From contig JASNZV010000013.1 of the NCBI GenBank assembly GCA_048499455.1, positions 1 through 64,000 of the forward strand: a DNA stretch of 64,000 nucleotides, read 5' to 3'. The DNA is from CFX5 sp023384495. GTDB taxonomy: Bacteria > Chloroflexota > Anaerolineae > Caldilineales > Caldilineaceae. The notes below the pieces were generated by a model. The model did no database searches, was not told the origin of the DNA, and saw only the letters and a list, made by a program, of their open reading frames with translations. Of the stretch, positions 39,201 through 46,808 are shown piece by piece. A program made the position numbers and the translations under genes. The first letter of the stretch is position 1. Every line of letters starts with the position of its first letter.

Positions 39201-40066
39201 CCAACACCAGCGCACAGGCACAGGCGCTAGGTATTTTAGGTCAGTTTGCCCACCTACGCGGGGAATACGAACAGGCTCTGACTCTCTACGATGAAGGGCT
39301 GCGCAGCGTCGAAGCGAGCGCGGACCCTTGGGTCAAGGCCCAGGCGCACCAGGCCCGCGCCACCGTCCACCTGGCGCAAGCGGCGTGGAGTGCGGTTCTA
39401 CACGATACAGAAGCCGGGTTGGCGCTCTGCGAACAGTACGGCTTCAATGATCTGGCGCCCCTGCTCTGGGCATTGCAGAGTCAGGCCTTGCTGGGGCTGG
39501 CTCGCCTGGACGAGGCCCGCCGTGTGGCCGGGCGTGCTGCGGAGGACCGCAAAAACGCCGACTATGGCGCACACCTGATTCACCTCTACCACCACCGAGT
39601 CTTGGTCTACTGCGAAGATCATGCTGGCGCGCTGGCCGCCATCCAGCGGGCGCACGACGCATTGCAGCGCATCCTCGACGCGCTCGCACCGGACGACCAG
39701 GCTCGCAGCCGGCGGGGGATCCCCGAACACCGGGCGATCCTGGCGGCGTGGGCGGCGTATCAACCCCTGCAACAGCCCGTGCGCCTGCCCCGGATCGATG
39801 CGCCCCTGGGCCGCCCCCTCACCGCCGACGAAGAGGTCGAGGTGCGCTGGACCGTGGAAACGGCGGCAGATCGGGCCATCCGCGCCAAGAGCGAACGCCG
39901 CCGCCAGCAGATTCTACGTCTGCTCCACGAAGCGCAATCCCAGGGGGCAACCCCCGCCTACCACCACCTAGCCGCAGCCCTCCAGGTCAGCGAACGCACC
40001 ATCCTGCGCGACATGGCCGCACTCACGGCAACGGGGGCAGACCTGCCGCCGACGCGTGGGGCGTGA
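36245..40066 (+). CDS. Giant BTAD/AAA-ATPase/TPR transcriptional regulator with C-terminal HTH
   Basis: 1273 residues. The N-terminal winged-helix-like region (VSLFGGFSLQFHDALLTLPSHGSRSLLSYC) is followed by a bacterial transcriptional activation domain to about residue 240 (EALRLYGQMGR-like block, QTELGVDPEPETAAIL). An AAA/STAND ATPase follows (LLAGEAGVGKSRLLRAL near residue 295, Walker B LLILEDLHWADEAT). About 550 residues of TPR-like repeats come next. The last 60 residues form a second HTH (RRQQILRLLHEA, LAAALQVSERTILRDMAAL). Targets unknown; it follows the cox operon but is preceded by its own leader. Confidence 0.85.
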   Translation: MLIVSLFGGFSLQFHDALLTLPSHGSRSLLSYCAAYADRLHTRAYLAGLFWPDVPEATARRRLSHALWEIGQALPLVQGAAYLTREAGAIGFNCQLPHAIDLADFEQAWRRAQKAGNMTSARPHLEQAAALYTGDFLTGFYDDWVLVEQERLREIYLQVLQRLIDAEKRAGDFEAGLRAALALIVADPLRETAYREAMRLYGQMGRVQEARQLYARCQAVLQTELGVDPEPETAAILAQLDEARPPLPGHAPVFTGEDLPLVGRGQERQALLRCLDETQRGRGGVALLAGEAGVGKSRLLRALAEDAAWRSMTVLWGQAQDRAAETPYAPLIAALGQGLSPLRAQQLAALLDRLWIGVAGRLLPQLAAWLPGMSPLPPMQPDQERIRLLEGIVRVVLALGEIAPALLILEDLHWADEATFDALAYLAQRLPDSRVLLAASFRPTDARERPAVWAGLQAVDRVGVRQRISLEPLTIEECSDLVQQGLGLAQPATLFTARLYTETGGNPLFALESLRTLHAEGLLVRNEAGEWTTPYDQETADYAELPLSPAVDQTIARRLARTNAAEQNALAAAAVLGGEISLPLLAQVSEQSGRDLLTSLGGLIRHNLLHETATAYRFSHDKVRETVLQELEEEERRTLHRRAGAALAADTRAAPAAVAYHFAAAEDWTQAARFYWRAGQEAAALHSYGLALAHLERAEVFSRHAQETLIDPFDLLAHREEVLARLGERARQQTTLDELKRLTKDDDSRSLTVHQRYGRFLNDVGDHEAALTRLEVALSLAQARQDTHAEAAILSLIGQTLYRRGELQAALPVLRQSIRLAQAIDAPDMEAEAQTTVTGILNDLSDHEGASAAGQRAIALYRRVQNPVGEADVLATLGAVAMEQGRLDDADAYYAQALPVIQGSGYRYAEARCLVNWGSIDYLRGRLGHALERFRLGAEIFQQVGSERGMHFTNLNIAATVSTYVGMDEEAETLTRQALAAFAEQANTSAQAQALGILGQFAHLRGEYEQALTLYDEGLRSVEASADPWVKAQAHQARATVHLAQAAWSAVLHDTEAGLALCEQYGFNDLAPLLWALQSQALLGLARLDEARRVAGRAAEDRKNADYGAHLIHLYHHRVLVYCEDHAGALAAIQRAHDALQRILDALAPDDQARSRRGIPEHRAILAAWAAYQPLQQPVRLPRIDAPLGRPLTADEEVEVRWTVETAADRAIRAKSERRRQQILRLLHEAQSQGATPAYHHLAAALQVSERTILRDMAALTATGADLPPTRGA

Positions 40067-40408
40067 TCTGCGTAGTTGACTTGAGAATCAAAGTAAAACA
40101 ACGCAACACAGAGAACACGGAGAAGACGCGGAGCACACAGAGGGTTTTATCCGCAGAACGAGCTATCCCATTGTTCTCTGTGGCCTCTGTGTTCCCTCCG
40201 CGTTCTCTGTGTTGCTTGCTGTTGTGTACCATTTTCACCGGTTTCGGCGTCCACGGCGGAGGGGATTCTGTTTCGGCGCGTGACAGGCTTCAAGATACGC
40301 TTGCCCTCTACGATGCCCCCTCTTGACAAAGGATGCCATAATAGAAATAGTGGCCCGGTGCTATCGCCGCCAGGCCAGCGACTGATATTCCCGTAAGGAG
40401 GTAGCCCC
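40067..40408. other. 342-bp intergenic region with palindromic repeat
   Basis: It contains the repeat at 40102-40220. A TTGACA at 40323-40328 may be the -35 of the FG-GAP gene promoter; the matching -10 is unclear. A strong TAAGGAGG ribosome site lies at the right edge. Confidence 0.45.
40102..40220. repeat. ACAGAG-type intergenic palindromic repeat, copy 2
   Basis: Left half GCAACACAGAGAACACGGAG and a second unit GCACACAGAGG face a right half with GTTCTCTGTGG, CCTCTGTGTTCCC and GCGTTCTCTGTGTTGC, giving an imperfect inverted repeat of about 120 bp. Confidence 0.8.
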
Positions 40409-43171
40409 ATGTTGCGCCCGATCTCTTGCTCTTTTCTTTTGGTATCGGCGTCTGCTCTCTTGACCCTGGCGTTTGCTCCGCTTCTCCTGGCTGCACCGCC
40501 CGCTGCGCCGACGGCGTCCATCTTTGTCGATTCGGGCCAGGAATTGGCAAGCAGCCGGGGCAACACCAGCCGCGCCGTGGCGCTGGGCGATCTCAACGGC
40601 GACGGCCATGTGGATGCCGTCGTCGCACAGGGCAGCTTTGGCAGCGCCCAAGAGAACGTGATCTGGCTGAACAACGGCGACGGCATCTTCGCCGAATCCG
40701 AACAGTTCATCGGCAGCGGTGACAGCCGTAGCGTGGCGCTGGCTGATCTGGACGGCGACGGCGATTTGGACATCATCATCGCCAACGCCGGCAGCGCGAT
40801 CCCCAACGACGATGAGATTTGGATCAACCAGGGCGGCGCACAAGGGGGCCAGGCTGGCGTCTTCGTCCTCGGCCAGAGCCTCGCCAACGGAGAGAGCTTT
40901 CTGGTCAAAGTGGGCGATTTGGACGGCGACGGTGACCTGGACGCCATCATCGTCGGCGCGCAGGGGGTGCAGATCTGGTGGAACGACGGCAACGGCAACT
41001 TCAGCGCCGGTCCCGCTTTCCCCTTTTTTGGTCTCAACGACATCGCGCTGGGCGATCTGGACGGCGATGGCGATCTCGATATTGTCATGGCCGGCGAAGG
41101 CCAATTCTTCCCCAGCCAGATTTTTTGGAATGAGTGGAACACCCGGCAGGCGTTCACCCCCGGCCCCCTGCTGGTGACTGCTGGCGTCAACAGCGGCGTG
41201 GCCATTGCCGACCTGGACAACGATGGCCACGCGGACATCTACCTGGCCACCTCCCAGGCCAACGTCGTCTGGTGGAACAACGGTGACGGCTTCTTTAGCG
41301 CCGGAACGGGTATGGGCGACCAAAACGACACCGATGTGGCGCTGGGCGACTTCAACGGTGACGGCCACATCGACGCCTTTGTCACGCGGCGCATCACGGG
41401 TAGCGCGGCCAACGGCGTCTGGCTCAACAACGGTGACCGCACCTTCCGCCCCGCCAATGACCAACTGGGCAACCACACCAGCTTCCGCGTCGCCGTCGCC
41501 GACCTGAATGGCGATGGCAAGCTGGATGCCTTTGTCGCCAACAGCGGCCCCAACAAAGTGTGGCTCAACGCCAGCCAACCCGGCCCCGACGACGAGGAGG
41601 ACGAGCGCATCCGGCCATTCAACCCCAACGGCCAGGAGCTGGGCATCAACCCAACCTTTGGCATCGCCCTGGGCAGGCTGGACAACGATACCGCGCTCGA
41701 CGCCATCACGGCCAGCTTCGACGGCGCCCGTATCTGGCTGAATGGGGGCGGCGACCAGCCCATCGGACGCTTCCACGAGGCGCAACACCTGGAGGACGGC
41801 TGGGGTCAAGCCGTCGCGCTGGGCGATCTGGATGGCGACGGCGATCTTGATGCCGTCGTGCTCTATTTCGGCGGCGAATACAACGCCCGCATCTGGCTGA
41901 ACGGCGAGGGGGGTGACCCGCCGGGGACCTTTCGCCCTGGGCAGGCGCTGGCAGGGGCGACATCCAACCCGGAGGGCGTGGCCCTGGTCGACGTGGACAA
42001 CGACGGCGACCTGGACATCATCCTGGCCTCCGCCTTTGGCAGCGAACTCTGGCTCAACGGGGTGGGGGGCGACCCAGTGGGCGTCTTCCGCAAGAGTGAC
42101 CAGCAGTTTCCCGCGGCAACCCGCGTGGCAGCCGGGGACTTGAACGGCGACGGCAACGTGGATCTAGTGTTTACCGGCTGGGGAATGACAGAAGTCTGGC
42201 TCAACGGCGGGGGCGGGACTGCGCCCGGCGTCTTCCGGCGCACACAACAGATCGAACTCGTGGCTGCCGACCTGGCGCTCGGCGACCTGGACGGCGACGG
42301 TGACCTCGACCTGTTTCTGGTCTTCGCGGCGGGATATGGACAGAACCAGATCTGGCTCAACGGCGCGGGCGGGGACGCGCCGGGCACGTTCCGCGACAGC
42401 GGGCGCCGCATCAAGAATGTTAACAGCAGCAGCGTGGGGCTGATTGATCTGGACGGCGACGGCGACCTCGACGCCTTTATCACCACGGGCGCTACGGTGG
42501 TCGAGAGCCAATCCAACCTCATCTGGCTCAACAATGGCGACGGGACGGGGCGCATCACCGAGCAGTGTCTGGGCGCCGAGCCAAGCCTGGCCGTTGCCCT
42601 GGGCGATCTGACTGGCGATGGCTTTCCCGACGCCTTTGTCGGCAACTTCGGGGCGGACCTGGTCTGGCTCAATGGCGCTGGGGAGGTCTGTTTCTGCATT
42701 GCAGATTGGCTCTTTGCGGGGCTGTCAACACCGCAAACCGCGGCTACTGCCCCAGACGAGGGTGTAGAATCCTATCGCACGTTGCGCGACCAGGTTCTCA
42801 TCCAGACGCTGCGTGGGCAGCGCTTTGCCCGCCTCTACGACACGCACAATGCCGAGGTCTTTGCGCTGCTAGCTGGAAATGCCACTCTGCGCGCCGATGC
42901 CCTGGCGCTCTTGCAGGCGTGGCAGCCTCTCGTCCAGGCGCTGGCCGATGGCAGTGGCGACAGCGCCATTATCCAGCCGGCGGAGGTCGATGCGCTGGTG
43001 CGCTTCCTCGATACGCTTGCGGCCGCGGGCAGCCCCAAACTCCAGGCCAGGATCGCCAGTGAGCTGGCGCGCCTGCCTCCCTTGCAGACCTTGGTCGGGC
43101 AGAGCATGGCCGAAGCGCAGGCGATCATCCTGGGCGAGAGCCGGGTCTATTTGCCGCTGCTCAGAAAATAG
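40409..43171 (+). CDS. Secreted FG-GAP/VCBS-repeat protein with VYLPLLRK tail
   Basis: 920 residues. The signal peptide (SCSFLLVSASALLTLAFAPLLLA) is cleaved near AAP. Then come roughly 15 FG-GAP/VCBS repeats with calcium-type loops (LGDLNGDGHVDAVV, DLDGDGDLDI) alternating with IWLNNGDG-like strands, forming beta-propellers. From about residue 770 a Cys-containing helical domain follows (YRTLRDQVLIQTLRGQRFARLY, LLQAWQPLVQALADG). The last residues are GESRVYLPLLRK. The ATG at 40409 has TAAGGAGG. Probable surface or extracellular adhesion or scaffold protein; ligand unknown. Confidence 0.88.
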   Translation: MLRPISCSFLLVSASALLTLAFAPLLLAAPPAAPTASIFVDSGQELASSRGNTSRAVALGDLNGDGHVDAVVAQGSFGSAQENVIWLNNGDGIFAESEQFIGSGDSRSVALADLDGDGDLDIIIANAGSAIPNDDEIWINQGGAQGGQAGVFVLGQSLANGESFLVKVGDLDGDGDLDAIIVGAQGVQIWWNDGNGNFSAGPAFPFFGLNDIALGDLDGDGDLDIVMAGEGQFFPSQIFWNEWNTRQAFTPGPLLVTAGVNSGVAIADLDNDGHADIYLATSQANVVWWNNGDGFFSAGTGMGDQNDTDVALGDFNGDGHIDAFVTRRITGSAANGVWLNNGDRTFRPANDQLGNHTSFRVAVADLNGDGKLDAFVANSGPNKVWLNASQPGPDDEEDERIRPFNPNGQELGINPTFGIALGRLDNDTALDAITASFDGARIWLNGGGDQPIGRFHEAQHLEDGWGQAVALGDLDGDGDLDAVVLYFGGEYNARIWLNGEGGDPPGTFRPGQALAGATSNPEGVALVDVDNDGDLDIILASAFGSELWLNGVGGDPVGVFRKSDQQFPAATRVAAGDLNGDGNVDLVFTGWGMTEVWLNGGGGTAPGVFRRTQQIELVAADLALGDLDGDGDLDLFLVFAAGYGQNQIWLNGAGGDAPGTFRDSGRRIKNVNSSSVGLIDLDGDGDLDAFITTGATVVESQSNLIWLNNGDGTGRITEQCLGAEPSLAVALGDLTGDGFPDAFVGNFGADLVWLNGAGEVCFCIADWLFAGLSTPQTAATAPDEGVESYRTLRDQVLIQTLRGQRFARLYDTHNAEVFALLAGNATLRADALALLQAWQPLVQALADGSGDSAIIQPAEVDALVRFLDTLAAAGSPKLQARIASELARLPPLQTLVGQSMAEAQAIILGESRVYLPLLRK

Positions 43172-43716
43172 CTCACGCAGAGCCGCAAAGCCGCAAAGAG
43201 TCGCATCGAATTTTCGTTGTTCGAGGTGTACCCTGTTCAGGTTGACTGCTATGAAAATAGCCCGCCCGTGCGATGCACCCGCAGGGTGCGTTCCACGTGG
43301 CCGCCCCCGCGCTGCTGACTCATTTTCATTCGTATGGGTGGGTATCCGCAGGTCATGGTAACTGCTCAGAAAATAGACCGCTCACTCGCCACCGAATGAA
43401 TCCAACGGCAGGAACACAGAGCACACGGAGAAGACACAGAGAACAGAGAGAGAAAGCTCTGTGCGCTCCGCGGCTTCTCGGCGTTCTGGCATGATGGTTA
43501 CACAGCGCCGAACTCTGTGTATCTCTATGTTCCCGCTTTTACTGCTCTCAAGATGACCCGCGTCGTCTTGGCGCTCCCCATTTTGTCACCATAGTTGGTC
43601 CCTCTCCTAGATAACGGGCAGATAGCGGACGGGTAGGCTCTGCTCATGTAGAGCACGCTACTCGATTCGCTATCAATATTTCGCTATCAAATCCAACGAT
43701 GGAAGGAGAGATGGTC
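43172..43716. other. 545-bp intergenic region
   Basis: It contains palindromic repeat copy 3. TCGCTATCAA occurs twice close together near 43665-43690. A strong GGAAGGAG ribosome site is at 43701-43708. No gene supported. Confidence 0.45.
43408..43545. repeat. ACAGAG-type intergenic palindromic repeat, copy 3
   Basis: GGAACACAGAGCACACGGAG and ACACAGAGAACAGAGAG face CTCTGTGCGCTCC, CTCGGCGTTC and ACTCTGTGTATCTC with TGTTCCC at the far end. It is more diverged than the other two copies, especially on the right side. Confidence 0.7.
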
Positions 43717-45240
43717 ATGGTACATACAGTTCGGTCGGAAGCGACCCAGCCAGCGGCGTCATCCGCTTGCGCCCGCGCCCCGCGCATTCGCTCGTGGATC
43801 GGTGGTTTGGCGCTGCTGTTGAGCGTCGCTGCCCTGCTCTTCTTTTCGGGACAAAAGAGCGCGGCGCAGGTGGTGGATCGGGCGCTCAGCAACATCGGCG
43901 TCATCGCCTATGCGACCGCAGCGCACGAGATCTGGGTGGTCAACGCCGACGGCAGCAACGCCCGCAAGCTGTGGGAAGTTCCCGAACACCGCCGCGCCGA
44001 TATGACGGGGATGATCTTGGATCTGCGGTGGAGCAAGGATGGGAGCAAGCTGGCCTTTACCAGCCCACACGAACCCCTTTGCAGCCTTCATGAGCGCAAC
44101 ATTTATGTCATCAACGCCGACGGCAGTGGTTTTCGGCGGGTGACCAATCGCCCAACCTGTGACGAGGTGGCGCACCTGCCCACCGGCACGGTGCAGATCA
44201 GTTTGGGAAAACAAAGCTCCGATATCCAGATCGTCCAGGTGCTGGTAGAAGGCGCGCTGGCCCCGGTGACGGTGACTTTGCTCACCCAGTCGCCGCGCAC
44301 GGTGACGATCCCCAACGTGCCCGACCTTGGTCCCGGCGTGGAGCAAGTCGTTGTGGTCGTCGAGGGCAACAATCGCTGGTTCCACCTGCCCGGCGTGGAC
44401 GTTCTCCCCGGCGAGACGGTACATGCCGGAACCCTGACCATCGGGCCCAACAATGTCGTCCGCAACGGCTTTGGCGCCTGGAACCCCTCTTGGAGCCCGG
44501 ACAGCGCCAGCCTGGGGTTCCTGGTGGGACCCGGCCTGCCCCAGCGGGTCTCGCTCGATGGGGGTCTGTTGCAGCGGAGTGACCGCCTCTTCAGCGAAGG
44601 CATTGAACCTGCCTTTGCAATCGAGTTGGCCTGGTCACCGGTCGATGACACCATCATCTATACGGCATTCACCCCGGAGATCGGTTTTGCCGTCTATCGG
44701 GCGACTGCCGGCAGCGCTGGCCCGGCGCAACGCGTGGTGCAGACGGACGAAACACGAGGTCTCGCCTGGACGCCCGATGGAACGGGGTTTGTGGTTGCCA
44801 ACTACTTCGTGGAGTTTATGACCCCAAGATACAGCAACCTCTTCCACATCGACCTGGCCACGGGTGAGCCGACAAGATTGACCGATTACGACAATCACTT
44901 TGCCTATGCACCCAGTGTCTCGCCCGACGGCCAGCAGGTAATCTTCCACTATATGGCAGATTTTGAGCCTGATACGCCGAGTATCCTGCGCATCGTCCCG
45001 ATCACCGGCGGCGCCGAGAGCGATTTTGGGCCTGCCAATGCGTTCCAGCCGGCCTGGGGGCCCGGTTCGGTGAGCACGGCGCCCACGGCTACCCCCACTA
45101 CTGCGCCGCCTACAGCCACACCCACCAGTACACCCGGCGACCCAACAGCCACTCCCACCGACGTACCGCCCGTTCCCACAGCCACGCCGGGGCCTGGAGG
45201 TGCTGCCCATACGCTGCATCTGCCCGTCGTCGTACGCTGA
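43717..45240 (+). CDS. Secreted PD40-type beta-propeller protein with LHLPVVVR tail
   Basis: 507 residues from the ATG at 43717, at ideal distance from GGAAGGAG (an ATG at 43711 is too close). A TM/signal segment (IGGLALLLSVAALLFFSG) precedes the mature chain. PD40/TolB-like propeller strands follow (HEIWVVNADGSNARKLW, DLRWSKDGSKLAFTS, PSVSPDGQQVIFHY), interrupted by a beta-rich insert from about residue 150 to 255. A long Thr/Pro-rich linker then leads to the tail HTLHLPVVVR. Likely extracellular; ligand unknown. Another of the five tail-bearing exported proteins. Confidence 0.82.
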   Translation: MVHTVRSEATQPAASSACARAPRIRSWIGGLALLLSVAALLFFSGQKSAAQVVDRALSNIGVIAYATAAHEIWVVNADGSNARKLWEVPEHRRADMTGMILDLRWSKDGSKLAFTSPHEPLCSLHERNIYVINADGSGFRRVTNRPTCDEVAHLPTGTVQISLGKQSSDIQIVQVLVEGALAPVTVTLLTQSPRTVTIPNVPDLGPGVEQVVVVVEGNNRWFHLPGVDVLPGETVHAGTLTIGPNNVVRNGFGAWNPSWSPDSASLGFLVGPGLPQRVSLDGGLLQRSDRLFSEGIEPAFAIELAWSPVDDTIIYTAFTPEIGFAVYRATAGSAGPAQRVVQTDETRGLAWTPDGTGFVVANYFVEFMTPRYSNLFHIDLATGEPTRLTDYDNHFAYAPSVSPDGQQVIFHYMADFEPDTPSILRIVPITGGAESDFGPANAFQPAWGPGSVSTAPTATPTTAPPTATPTSTPGDPTATPTDVPPVPTATPGPGGAAHTLHLPVVVR

Positions 45241-45248
45241 TCTGGGGA

Positions 45249-45470
45249 ATGAGCATGCCCACCGTCTCGGCTCGTCCGCAACCGCCTAACCGTGACGTCT
45301 TCATTGTGCGCCGCTGGCGCAACCCGGCGGACGGTTCTTGGCGCGGCCAGATCGTCCACGTGGGTAGCGGGCAGACAGTCAACTTTGGCAGCGATGAAGA
45401 ACTGGTGGCCTATCTTCGGCGCCGCCTCCGCGCTCAGGTCAATGAAACCGGAACGTCTGGTCTCCGGTGA
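45249..45470 (+). CDS. Small conserved-looking hypothetical protein (73 residues)
   Basis: It begins MSMPTVSARPQPPNRDVFIVRRWRN and contains SWRGQIVHVGSGQTVNFGSDEELVAYLRRRL. The pattern suggests a small beta-hairpin fold with a C-terminal helix. It starts 8 bp after the beta-propeller gene on the same strand, so it is probably co-transcribed, and its end overlaps the convergent DUF1537 gene by 37 bp. Family not recognised with confidence. Confidence 0.6.
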   Translation: MSMPTVSARPQPPNRDVFIVRRWRNPADGSWRGQIVHVGSGQTVNFGSDEELVAYLRRRLRAQVNETGTSGLR

Positions 45471-46675
45471 CTTGCCAACTTCGCATAAAGCGCCCGCAAC
45501 GTATGCTCATCACCAAAGTTCCCCGCTTTGGTGATGAGCAGCACGCTGCTCCCACTATCATCGACACCCTCCAACAGAGGAATCCCCGGCATGAGCTCCG
45601 CCAGCACCGTCAGTTGGCGGATGCCCATCCGCTCCAGCGTGTGTACGGTGGTGTCTCCTCCCACCAGCAGCAATAGACCAGGCCGAAGCCGGGCAGCCAG
45701 ACGCACTGCTGTTTCCGCCAGCGCCGCGGCCAGCGCCCGCGCCCGGTGGCCTTCGAGCGGCGTCGCTGCGTCCGGTTTTGGCAGGTGCAGAATGACGGCG
45801 CGCTTGCCACTCCCCTCCAACTCCAACGGGAAACCCTGATCTTGTTCTATCTCCACAACCGCTATCTCCTCCGTTTGCCGCAAGGCGTCGATCTGGCGAT
45901 GGGCCATCGTGCTCCCGCTGCCCACCACTGCGAGCAGCGGCGGCTGGAGCGTGAGCGGTTTCTGGTCGATGTGCGGGGCGCCTTCCTGCTGGGCCACCGC
46001 GCGCGCCAGCGGCGCCATCAACCCGGCGCTACCACACAGCAGGGCCTGCGGCAGCGCGCTCTGTACTGCGGCCAAGATCGTTGCCAGATCGGCGTCGGTG
46101 AGGGCGTCGACCACGAGGGCCTGAGCGCCGTGCTCGACTGCGCCCCGCAAGCGAGCGGCGAGCACGGCCCCACCGGCGCGGACATCCGCCAGCGCAACCA
46201 GGGCGACCGGGCGCTCTGTTTGCTGGGCGATCAGCACCGGCAGGTCAGGCGGCTCCCCCTGCAACTGAGGGAACCATAGCCGCCCTTCCATGAGCCCTCG
46301 CCCCTGCGCCGGAAAGGCCGAGCAGACCACAGCCACCGCTGGCTGGCCGGGCGCCGCAAGCGTGGAAAGCATGGCGTCCAGCTCGGCGCCAATATTGCCA
46401 CGTAGCGTCGAGTCGATCTTCTTGTACCAGGTGGTCACGGCGTGGCGTAGGGGCGACAGCAGCAGGCGCACTCGCTCCGCCGCCTCGGTTGGCGGCAGGT
46501 GGCGAGAGTCAGTCGAAAACGCCACCGCACCCGGCGGCCACGGCGGCGCAACCAGCCGCGTAAAGACCGTGGCAGGCAGCCCCGCGTGAAAACAGCGCGC
46601 CGCGCTATCGGCTGCGCCGGTCAGGTCGTCGGCCACAATCAGCAGGTCTGTTTCAGCCAACCTTCGTTCATCCAT
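45434..46675 (-). CDS. Four-carbon acid sugar kinase family protein (DUF1537)
   Basis: 413 residues. The N-terminal DUF1537 block LLIVADDLTGAADSAARCFHAG, then YKKIDSTLRGNIGAELDAML, and the C-terminal nucleotide-binding part with LLLVGGDTTVHTLERMGI and VLLITKAGNFGDEHTL are family hallmarks. Members phosphorylate erythronate, threonate or related acids. The usual partners (PdxA-like dehydrogenase, aldolase) are not adjacent, so the substrate cannot be named. Confidence 0.88.
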   Translation of the reverse strand: MDERRLAETDLLIVADDLTGAADSAARCFHAGLPATVFTRLVAPPWPPGAVAFSTDSRHLPPTEAAERVRLLLSPLRHAVTTWYKKIDSTLRGNIGAELDAMLSTLAAPGQPAVAVVCSAFPAQGRGLMEGRLWFPQLQGEPPDLPVLIAQQTERPVALVALADVRAGGAVLAARLRGAVEHGAQALVVDALTDADLATILAAVQSALPQALLCGSAGLMAPLARAVAQQEGAPHIDQKPLTLQPPLLAVVGSGSTMAHRQIDALRQTEEIAVVEIEQDQGFPLELEGSGKRAVILHLPKPDAATPLEGHRARALAAALAETAVRLAARLRPGLLLLVGGDTTVHTLERMGIRQLTVLAELMPGIPLLEGVDDSGSSVLLITKAGNFGDEHTLRALYAKLASHRRPDVPVSLT

Positions 46676-46754
46676 GACAAGACCCAGAAAAGTGTATGCA
46701 ATTTGTAAGCATTTTCCTGGCCAGATACCGATACAATTCTAATTGGAAATCTAC

Positions 46755-46806
46755 TTGGGAAGTCAAACTGGCTTTCTACAATCACTTTGATCTTTACAGG
46801 AGGAGT
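46755..46806 (+). promoter_or_regulatory. Candidate promoter and ribosome site for the GH51-like gene
   Basis: TTGGGA (46755-46760), a 16-bp spacer, TACAAT (46777-46782), then ACAGGAGGAG just before the ATG at 46809. The -35 is weak; the ribosome site is strong. The transcript start would leave a very short leader. Confidence 0.4.
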
Positions 46807-46808
46807 TC

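Noticed and set aside
40361..41809. 482-codon open frame on the minus strand
   Set aside because: Antisense to the FG-GAP repeats. Its repetitive look mirrors the opposite strand.
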